Shown piece after piece: positions 1 through 5,670 of a stretch of 6,700 nucleotides of DNA. A program made the translations under genes and the position numbers. The stretch lies in NCBI GenBank assembly GCA_026989995.1, contig JALSIO010000026.1, positions 1-6,700 on the forward strand, read 5' to 3'. The stretch's first letter is position 1. Every line of letters starts with the position of its first letter. Source of the DNA: Myxococcales bacterium. GTDB lineage: Bacteria; Myxococcota_A; UBA9160; JALSIO01. A model generated the notes under the pieces. The model was not told the DNA's origin. It saw only the letters and a program-made list of their open reading frames with translations, and made no database searches.

Positions 1-2955
1 GAGACGGACGTCTACGACATCCTGAACGGGTGCACGAACTACGGCGGCCGGGCGTGGCTGGCGGTTCCGTCCACGAGCTGCTCCTCCGAGGCCACCGGGC
101 GCACCAACGGGCTCGTCCTGCTGCTCGTCTCCCACGGCCGGAACCTCATGGACCGGGGTGAGCTCGCACCCTATCCGGGACTCGACCGGCCCTTCTCGGC
201 CGAGGAGATCCGGCAGATCCTGCGCGCCACGGCGCGCGACGTGGACCACAGCGGCGATCCGGGGCTCACCACCGACCCGCTCCTCTCCACGCTGCTCTCG
301 AGCGGTGCACTCGGGGTCTTCTTCGGCTCCCGCCGCTTTCCGACCCTTCCGGGATGGGACTCCTACACCGGATATGGACGCCCCGACGCCCGGGCGATGC
401 TCGAGATCGACGTCGACCGCATCCCGCCGGAGGCCGACCTCTCGGGAAGCTTGCGCTGGTTCGAGCTCGTGGACCCGGTCCGGCGTCCGGTGGTTCCGGT
501 GGTGGGAAGCGCCCGGGCCGTCACCCGCCCCGGCCAGCTCCCGCGGTCCTTCTCGTGGTCGGTCGAGGTGGGCTGTGGCGTCCAGCCGACCTCGTACACG
601 GAGATCGGGGCCGGGGCCAGCCTCACGGCCCTCGAGCGCGTGGAGCTCGCCCGACTCCTCCCCGCCCGGGTCGCCGCCGACTGCGGCTTCGACCCCGCCG
701 AGCCGGTGGGCGACGAGCGCGGCGAGGACCCCGATGCACACACCGTGACCATCCGCCTGCGGGTGGTGGACAACCTCGGAAACCTGGCCGAGGACCGCCG
801 CGTGATCGCGATCCACCACGACCCGGACCTCCGGGTCGGGCCGATCCATCTCGGGGCCTCGGCGGAGGGATCGCCGGCGCTCGCGGACCTCAACCGGGAC
901 GGGGTCCTCGACATCGTCCTCGGCACCTCCGACGGCGCCGTCCACGCGATCCGCGGCCTCGACGGCCACGAGCTCCCGGGCTTCCCCGCCTGGACCGATC
1001 CCCTGCCCGTCCATCTGTCCCCGGGCTTTGCCAGGGGCCGGGTTCCGGTGCCGCGGGAGGGCATCCTCGCGCCCGCCGCAGCGGCGGACCTCGATGGCGA
1101 CGGTCGCATGGAGGTGGTGGTGGCCGGCCTCGAAGGGAGCGTCTACGTCTTCGACGACCGGGGCCGGCGCCGGGAGGGCTTTCCCGTCCGCACCGACCCG
1201 CGCCGCTCGGACCCGGCGCTCGTCGACCGCTTCAACGACCTCGATCCCGCCATCACGGCGGCGCCGACCCTCGTCGACCTCGATCCGCCGGGCGTCCATC
1301 CGGCGCTCGAGATCGCCGTCACGGCCTGGGATGGCCACCTCTACGCCTGGCGCGCGGATGGGACCCCCGTCCCCGGCTTCCCCGTTCGCCTCGCGGACCC
1401 GGCCCGGGTGCGCATCGACCCGGACACCGGCCGCCACGAGCCGGCCACCGCGGGGGTGCGGGCGCGCGGCTCGAAGATCCTCTCCTCGCCCGCCGTCGGA
1501 GACCTCGACGGCGACGGGAGGCCCGAGCTCGTGGTGGCCACCAACGAGGAGTACGCCGGGGAGCCGGAGGGCTTCACCTCGCCCTCGGTGCTCTTCAATC
1601 TGCTGCTGGGCCAGGCCGGCGACCTCGGCGACCTTTCGCTCGACACCGCGGGGCGCGTCTACGCGGTGCGCGCGTCGGGCCACCTCGATCCCCGGGGCCC
1701 CTTCCTGCCCGGCTGGCCCGCGCCGGTTCCGCTGCTGGCCCCGCAGCTCCTCCCCACCGTGGGAACCGGGACGCCGGGTTCCCCCGCCCTCGCCGACCTC
1801 GACGGCGACGGAACCCTCACCACGGCGATCTTCGCGACGGTCGGACCCGCGATGCTGCTGCAGCCCGACGGCAGCCCGCGCCGCCGGGATGCCGACGGCA
1901 CCCCCATCCCGCTCGCCATCGACTGGCCCGGCTTCGGCTGGCCGGGCTCGGTCGCGCCCACCGCCGGCTCGGCCGACGGCCCCTTCCTCCCCGCCCTCGG
2001 CTCCGGCGCCTTCGGCGACCTCTCCGGCGACGGCGTCCCGGAGTTCGTGGCCCCGACGCTCGGCGTGCGCAAGCTCGTCGACGTCCTCGCCCCTGGCATG
2101 CAGACCGGGGGGGACCACCAGATCACGGCGTGGGATCCGCTCACCCACGAGCTGCACCCCGCCTTTCCGCAGCCCATGGACGACATGCAGTTCATCGGGA
2201 GCCCCTCGTTGGCCGACGTCGACGGAGACGGCCGGCCCGAGGTGCTCGCGGGAAGCGGCGCCTACCTGGTGCGCGCCTACGGAGTCCGCCCCGACGGCAG
2301 CGCCGCCTCCCCGCCCGGGTGGCCGAAGCACACGAACGGCTGGATCATCGCCTCCCCGACACCGGGGGACGTCGACGGCGACGGACGAACCGAGGTGGTG
2401 GCCGCGACCCGCGAGGGCTGGCTCTTCGTGTGGGACACCCCGGCGGCGGCGACCCCGGCCTCGATCCCGTGGCAGGGATTCGCCCGCGATCGCACCAACT
2501 CGGGCAACCACGAATCCCCCGTCCCCACCGTGATCGGCCCGCCCGTGCCCTCCGGGGGCCTGCTCCACGCCGTCGAACACCTCGACGAAGCGCTCGCAGA
2601 CCATCCGGCACGGCTGGCGGCGGCGTGGGCGCGGATCCTGCTCGCGCTCGTGGCGAGCGCCGCCTCCGACGGCGACCTGGCCCGACTCGCGGCGTACCTC
2701 CCGCTCGCGGACGCGGCGCTCCGCCACGAGGCCCTGCCCCCCGGGCTCGCGGGCCTGTTCGCGGGTGAGGTCGAGGCCGCGCTCCGCCTGCTCGTGCAGG
2801 GCGCGAGCTGCTCGCCGGGCGACGGGGGCTGTGCGGAGGCACGGGCGGCGGCCGAGCGGGAGCTCGCCATCGGCCGCATCGCCCGATTCCTGGGCGCGCC
2901 GGAGCTCGCCTTCGAGCACTTCGCGAGCACCCTGCAGCACCTGGCGGCTCTCTAG
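1..2955 (+). CDS. Secreted S8 (subtilase-like) peptidase with FG-GAP/VCBS repeats, 5' end outside window
   Basis: The frame is open from base 1, giving 984 visible residues; the first ATG (148) is internal because the codons before it encode conserved protein. Residues 1-75 look like the end of a subtilase domain: NYGGR, then SCSSEATG where the Ser motif is expected, a hydrophobic helix after it, and EIRQILRATARDVD, the usual closing helix. Residues about 130-278 resemble an Ig-like linker ending in DNLGN and HHDPDL. Residues about 290-813 carry eight FG-GAP-type repeats with DxDGDG loops and recurrent GFP/GWP turns, probably an extracellular calcium-binding propeller. Residues about 840-984 form an Ala-rich helical tail with two cysteines (codons at 2809 and 2830). 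The product is presumably exported, but its signal peptide lies outside the window. The substrate is unknown and the protease may be degenerate. The gene call is firm; peptidase activity is not. Confidence 0.85.
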   Translation, partial: ETDVYDILNGCTNYGGRAWLAVPSTSCSSEATGRTNGLVLLLVSHGRNLMDRGELAPYPGLDRPFSAEEIRQILRATARDVDHSGDPGLTTDPLLSTLLSSGALGVFFGSRRFPTLPGWDSYTGYGRPDARAMLEIDVDRIPPEADLSGSLRWFELVDPVRRPVVPVVGSARAVTRPGQLPRSFSWSVEVGCGVQPTSYTEIGAGASLTALERVELARLLPARVAADCGFDPAEPVGDERGEDPDAHTVTIRLRVVDNLGNLAEDRRVIAIHHDPDLRVGPIHLGASAEGSPALADLNRDGVLDIVLGTSDGAVHAIRGLDGHELPGFPAWTDPLPVHLSPGFARGRVPVPREGILAPAAAADLDGDGRMEVVVAGLEGSVYVFDDRGRRREGFPVRTDPRRSDPALVDRFNDLDPAITAAPTLVDLDPPGVHPALEIAVTAWDGHLYAWRADGTPVPGFPVRLADPARVRIDPDTGRHEPATAGVRARGSKILSSPAVGDLDGDGRPELVVATNEEYAGEPEGFTSPSVLFNLLLGQAGDLGDLSLDTAGRVYAVRASGHLDPRGPFLPGWPAPVPLLAPQLLPTVGTGTPGSPALADLDGDGTLTTAIFATVGPAMLLQPDGSPRRRDADGTPIPLAIDWPGFGWPGSVAPTAGSADGPFLPALGSGAFGDLSGDGVPEFVAPTLGVRKLVDVLAPGMQTGGDHQITAWDPLTHELHPAFPQPMDDMQFIGSPSLADVDGDGRPEVLAGSGAYLVRAYGVRPDGSAASPPGWPKHTNGWIIASPTPGDVDGDGRTEVVAATREGWLFVWDTPAAATPASIPWQGFARDRTNSGNHESPVPTVIGPPVPSGGLLHAVEHLDEALADHPARLAAAWARILLALVASAASDGDLARLAAYLPLADAALRHEALPPGLAGLFAGEVEAALRLLVQGASCSPGDGGCAEARAAAERELAIGRIARFLGAPELAFEHFASTLQHLAAL
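868..2439 (+). repeat. Eight FG-GAP/VCBS-type protein repeats (probable beta-propeller)
   Basis: Eight copies of a degenerate unit (S/A-P-x-x-x-D-L/V-D-x-D-G-x-x-E) lie within the S8 gene. The Asp-rich loops begin at 886 (DLNRDG), 1087 (DLDGDG), 1276 (DLDPPG, degenerate), 1501 (DLDGDG), 1795 (DLDGDG), 2017 (DLSGDG), 2215 (DVDGDG) and 2368 (DVDGDG). Most units continue with a hydrophobic strand and then a strand of the type GxVYVF or GWLFVW. Loops of this kind bind calcium in integrin-type propellers. Spacing varies from about 150 to 300 bases because of insertions between blades, so this is protein-level repetition and not a DNA tandem repeat. Confidence 0.85.
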
Positions 2956-3000
2956 CCCGAGAGCTTCCCCAGGGGCCCGGGCCGGAGGGTCCGCCGCGCG

Positions 3001-3017
3001 CCGGCCCGCCGGGCCGG
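3001..3017. other. GC hairpin in the gap before mrp
   Basis: Bases 3001-3007 pair perfectly with 3011-3017 (7 G/C pairs, 3-base loop). A 10-base palindrome, GGCCCGGGCC, lies at 2974-2983 in the same 81-base gap. No T run follows, so this is not a classical intrinsic terminator. It could help end transcription of the upstream gene or influence the adjacent promoter, but such hairpins also arise by chance at this GC content. Confidence 0.3.
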
Positions 3018-3022
3018 GCTGC

Positions 3023-3028
3023 TAGAAT
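3023..3028 (+). promoter_or_regulatory. Putative -10 element (TAGAAT) of mrp, leaderless geometry
   Basis: TAGAAT matches the TANNNT -10 consensus (TATAAT with one change) and stands out in a very GC-rich gap. Eight bases separate it from the ATG at 3037, so a transcript starting 7-9 bases after the hexamer would begin at or next to the ATG. No Shine-Dalgarno sequence precedes the ATG, and I see no -35 near the 17-base spacing. The same geometry recurs at both other promoters in the window. Confidence 0.6.
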
Positions 3029-3036
3029 CCCCTGCC

Positions 3037-4131
3037 ATGGCCCCCACCGAATCCCAGGTCCTGGATGCGCTCCGCCCCATCGTCGATCCGGACTTCGGCC
3101 GCAGCATCGTCGATCTCGGCTTCGTGAAGAACCTCCGGATCGACGGTGGCCGCGTCGCCTTCGACATCGAGCTCACCACTCCCGCGTGCCCCATCAAGGC
3201 CGAATTCGAGCGGGAGGCCCGGGAGCGCGTCGCGTCGCTCCCGGGTGTCGATGCGGTCGAGGTCCGGATGACCGCGCAGACCCGCGGGCGCGCCGCTCCG
3301 AGCGGCCCCGAGGCGCCGGTGCTCCCCGGTGTGCGGAACCTGGTTGCGGTGGCCTCGGGCAAGGGCGGGGTGGGCAAGAGCACCACCTCGGTGAACCTCG
3401 CCCTCGCGCTCGCCGGAACGGGCGCGCGGGTCGGGCTCATGGACTGCGACGTCTACGGGCCCTCGCTGCCGCTGCTGCTCGGGGTCCAGGGGCGCCCGCG
3501 CACCGAGCAGCGCCGCATCCTGCCCCTCGAGGCCCAGGGACTTCGCGTCATGTCCATGGGCTTCTTCCTCACCGACTCGTCTCCCGTGATCTGGCGGGGT
3601 CCGATGGTGCACGGCCTGATCCGCCAGTTCCTGACCGACGTGGCCTGGGGCGAGCTCGACTACCTGGTGCTCGATCTGCCGCCCGGCACCGGCGATGCGG
3701 CCCTCACGCTGACCCAGCAGGCGCCACTCTCGGGAGCGGTGATCGTGACGACGGCCAACGACCTCTCACTCGTCGATGCCCGCAAGGCACTGAGCATGTT
3801 CGAGAAGGTGAACGTGCCCGTGCTCGGCATCGTGGAGAACATGGCCTGGTTCACGCCGCCGGATCTGCCGGACCGCCGCTACTACCTCTTCGGGCGCGGC
3901 GGAGGCCGCCGCGTCGCCGAGGAGCTCGGCATTCCCTTCCTGGGCGAGGTCCCCATCGACCCGCGCGTGGTGGAGGAGGGAGATCGGGGCCGGCCCATCG
4001 TCCTCGCGGCGCCGGACTCGGAGGCGGCCCGGGCGTTTTCCGGGATCGCCGGGAAGATCGCACGCCAGCTCGCCGTGCTCTCGGAAAAACAGCCGCCGCT
4101 CGCCGACGCCAACATCACCTGGGTTTCCTAG
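3037..4131 (+). CDS. mrp: Mrp/ApbC/NBP35-type Fe-S cluster carrier ATPase, CxxC-less variant
   Basis: This cytoplasmic P-loop ATPase of the ParA/MinD superfamily (364 residues, usual length) belongs to a family that delivers Fe-S clusters to apoproteins. Residues about 5-80 form the MIP18 (DUF59) domain, with the conserved Cys51 in TPACPIKAEF. The ATPase domain has the deviant Walker A GKGGVGKST (108-116), MDCDVYGP (135-142), WRGPM, and DLPPGTGD (213-220). After ENMAWF (267-272), where E. coli ApbC carries its CxxC pair, this protein has TPPDLPDRRYYLFG and no cysteine; the only cysteines are 51 and 137. Similar CxxC-less Mrp proteins are known, as I recall in Bacteroidetes, so this looks like a subtype and not damage. 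The ATG at 3037 fits the domain start and the -10 element. The 3' end overlaps the convergent minus-strand gene by 17 bases. Confidence 0.96.
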   Translation: MAPTESQVLDALRPIVDPDFGRSIVDLGFVKNLRIDGGRVAFDIELTTPACPIKAEFEREARERVASLPGVDAVEVRMTAQTRGRAAPSGPEAPVLPGVRNLVAVASGKGGVGKSTTSVNLALALAGTGARVGLMDCDVYGPSLPLLLGVQGRPRTEQRRILPLEAQGLRVMSMGFFLTDSSPVIWRGPMVHGLIRQFLTDVAWGELDYLVLDLPPGTGDAALTLTQQAPLSGAVIVTTANDLSLVDARKALSMFEKVNVPVLGIVENMAWFTPPDLPDRRYYLFGRGGGRRVAEELGIPFLGEVPIDPRVVEEGDRGRPIVLAAPDSEAARAFSGIAGKIARQLAVLSEKQPPLADANITWVS

Positions 4132-4846
4132 CTGCGCCTCCCGGTCCCTCGCGGGGGCCGTGCAACAGCACCGGCAGGAGCACCGGCGCCGGCCCCACCG
4201 GCTCCGACGCGGATCGCTCCACGTACGCCTCGTAGGAGACCGCCTCGATCTCGAAGCGCGGATCCGGCTCGAAGAAGAGGTCGGGGAGCGCGGGTGGATG
4301 CGTCCAGCTCAGGTAGCTGTGGGTGGCCGTGAGGCCGCGCGAGCGGTTGTAGACCTCGAGTTTGATGGGGAGGCGCGGCGGGTCGTGGGAGACCCACAGG
4401 GTGCGACGCATGCCGGGCTCGGTCAGCCGGTAGACGTCGGCGAGCTTCCCGGCGACCCGTTCCTCCCGGATCTTCTCGGCGCCGGCCTCGAGGAGCCGCT
4501 CGAGCTCGTCGCCGAAGGGACGGCGGTCGGGCCGGTCGGCCGCGAGCGCGCGGGGATGTCGCCGGATGGCCACGCCGCGGCCGAGCACGGCGTCGAGGAC
4601 GAAGTAGGTCTCGCCGTTGACGATCTGCACCACGCGGTGGTCTCCCACCACGAGCTCCATCCGAAGTCGCGGCCCCCGGGACCAGAAGTGGGTCACCTGA
4701 AAGGGGATGTCGCCCTGGGAGACGAGCGTCGCGAACCAGTTGTGGGCGGGATCCTGCTGGGCCGCGGCCGGACCGGCCAGGAACCACATGCACAGCACGA
4801 GCCCGCGGACGCGGGAGCCGACAGACCGAGGTCGGATGCGCACCAT
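4115..4846 (-). CDS. Secreted LolA-fold-like protein (outer-membrane lipoprotein-sorting-like)
   Basis: A 243-residue protein. I chose the ATG at 4846 over the one six codons upstream (4864) because it gives a compact signal peptide and sits 8 bases after a -10-like TAGGCT. Arg-rich residues 1-14 precede a hydrophobic core (15-25) and an AAA|QQ signal peptidase I site after Ala29. There is no lipobox, so the product is probably a soluble periplasmic protein. The mature part alternates short beta strands: VTHFWSRGPRLRME (51-64), QIVNGETYFVLD (74-85), ADVYRLTE (136-143), RTLWVS, and LPIKLEVYNR (159-168). This resembles LolA/LolB-like or DUF4412 proteins, which scoop lipid or lipoprotein in a beta half-barrel. 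The assignment rests on pattern only; the ligand is unknown. The last 30 or so residues are Pro/Gly-rich and poorly structured. It is divergent from the kinase and convergent with mrp. Confidence 0.72.
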   Translation of the reverse strand: MVRIRPRSVGSRVRGLVLCMWFLAGPAAAQQDPAHNWFATLVSQGDIPFQVTHFWSRGPRLRMELVVGDHRVVQIVNGETYFVLDAVLGRGVAIRRHPRALAADRPDRRPFGDELERLLEAGAEKIREERVAGKLADVYRLTEPGMRRTLWVSHDPPRLPIKLEVYNRSRGLTATHSYLSWTHPPALPDLFFEPDPRFEIEAVSYEAYVERSASEPVGPAPVLLPVLLHGPREGPGGAARKPR

Positions 4847-4854
4847 GGCCCGCG

Positions 4855-4860
4855 AGCCTA
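4855..4860 (-). promoter_or_regulatory. Putative -10 element (TAGGCT) of the LolA-like gene
   Basis: Read on the minus strand the hexamer is TAGGCT (TANNNT), followed by exactly 8 bases and the ATG at 4846. No Shine-Dalgarno sequence lies in those 8 bases and no -35 is recognisable. If transcription starts at the usual distance, the mRNA is leaderless. The upstream ATG at 4864 would then precede the hexamer and could not be on the transcript. Confidence 0.5.
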
Positions 4861-4864
4861 CCAT
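4859..4864 (+). promoter_or_regulatory. Putative -10 element (TACCAT) of the thiD-like gene
   Basis: TACCAT (TANNNT) is followed by exactly 8 bases and the GTG at 4873, the same spacing as at mrp and at the divergent gene. No Shine-Dalgarno sequence precedes the GTG. It shares the TA at 4859-4860 with the minus-strand hexamer, so the two promoters overlap. No -35 is visible at 16-18 bases. Confidence 0.5.
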
Positions 4865-4872
4865 CCGGCGCC

Positions 4873-5670
4873 GTGAGGAGCGCGCTCTCGATCGCCGGCT
4901 CCGATCCCAGCGGCGGCGGCGGCCTGCAGCTCGACCTGCAGGTGTTCCGGCATCTCGGCGTGCACGGGTCCGGCGCGGTCACCGCGCTCACCATCCAGGA
5001 CACCCGGCGGGTCCACCGGGTGCTTCCGGTGTTCCCGAGCGCCGTGCTGGACCAGATCCGGGTGGTGCTCCGGGACTGCCCCCCCGGCGCGATCAAGATC
5101 GGCATGCTCGCCAGTGACGACGTGGCGCGGGCGGTGACCCACGCGCTCGAGGAGCTTCCGGTGCCGCCGGCGGGACCGCCGCGTGTCGTCGACCCGGTGC
5201 TGCGCGCCAGCGACGGCACGCCCCTGCTCGAGACGCGGGCGATCCCGACGCTCACCGGGCTCATCGCGCGCTCCGACCTCGTGACGCCGAACCTCCCCGA
5301 AGCGGAGGCGCTCACCGGCATCGACGTGGGCAGCCGGGCCGGCTGCGAGGCCGCAGCCCGGGCGCTCCTCGAACTCGGCGCCCGGGCCGTGCTGCTCAAG
5401 GGCGGGCACCGGGAGGGCCCGCCGGATGACCTCCTGCTGGCTCGGGAGCGGGCGGGCGAGGTGCCCGTGGCGAGCTGGCTTGCGGGCGAGCGCAGCGAGG
5501 GACCGCCGGTTCGCGGCACCGGCTGCGCGCTCTCCGCGGCCATCGCGGCGGGACTCGCGCGCGGCCACGGCCTCTGGAAGGCGGTGGAGGACGCCCGGCG
5601 CTTCGTGGCCTCGGCCCTCGCCCGGGCCCGCACCTCGGGTCCGGACTGCCGCGTGCTCGTCTTCCCGTGA
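4873..5670 (+). CDS. thiD: ThiD-like hydroxymethylpyrimidine / phosphomethylpyrimidine kinase
   Basis: A ribokinase-fold enzyme of 265 residues (E. coli ThiD has 266). ThiD phosphorylates HMP and HMP-P in making the thiamine pyrimidine half, in the cytoplasm. Visible motifs are AGSDPSGGGG (8-17), AVTALTIQDT (35-44) with Gln42 matching E. coli Gln44 by my alignment, KIGML (75-79), DPVL (107-110), TPNLPEAE (138-145), LLKGGH, and the anion hole GTGC with Cys218. Two usual features differ: the His before GTGC is Arg214 (RGTGC instead of HGTGC), and the AKSG stretch after the DPV motif reads RASD. This may be a subfamily, and a related pyridoxal-type kinase cannot be excluded. No thiamine gene is adjacent. 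The GTG at 4873 is the only sensible start, with no in-frame start codon close upstream. The stop overlaps the next gene's GTG. Confidence 0.88.
   Translation: MRSALSIAGSDPSGGGGLQLDLQVFRHLGVHGSGAVTALTIQDTRRVHRVLPVFPSAVLDQIRVVLRDCPPGAIKIGMLASDDVARAVTHALEELPVPPAGPPRVVDPVLRASDGTPLLETRAIPTLTGLIARSDLVTPNLPEAEALTGIDVGSRAGCEAAARALLELGARAVLLKGGHREGPPDDLLLARERAGEVPVASWLAGERSEGPPVRGTGCALSAAIAAGLARGHGLWKAVEDARRFVASALARARTSGPDCRVLVFP

Noticed and set aside
354..2768. Long second plus-strand open frame (about 800 residues) inside the S8 gene
   Set aside because: The translation is Arg/Pro/Gly-rich low complexity, the typical shadow of GC-biased codon use, with no domain motif.
148..2955. ATG at 148 as the start of the S8/FG-GAP gene
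   Set aside because: The same frame is open from base 1 and bases 1-147 encode the subtilase Ser-motif region, so the true start is upstream of the window.
4084..4114. Possible intrinsic terminator for the minus-strand gene (T5 run on that strand at 4084-4089)
   Set aside because: The G/C-rich stretch before the T run does not fold into a convincing stem.
4167..4187. Direct repeat AGCACCGGC (two copies, 4167 and 4179)
   Set aside because: Encodes the repetitive PVLLPVLL tail of the LolA-like protein; too short and codon-explained to be a mobile or regulatory repeat.
4789..4792. Lipobox (LVLC) in the LolA-like signal peptide
   Set aside because: Leu at the position before Cys is not accepted by lipoprotein signal peptidase, and an AAA|QQ signal peptidase I site follows.
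4847..4864. ATG at 4864 as the start of the LolA-like gene
   Set aside because: It adds six residues ahead of the signal peptide and lies upstream of the TAGGCT element; the ATG at 4846 fits both signal peptide and promoter spacing.
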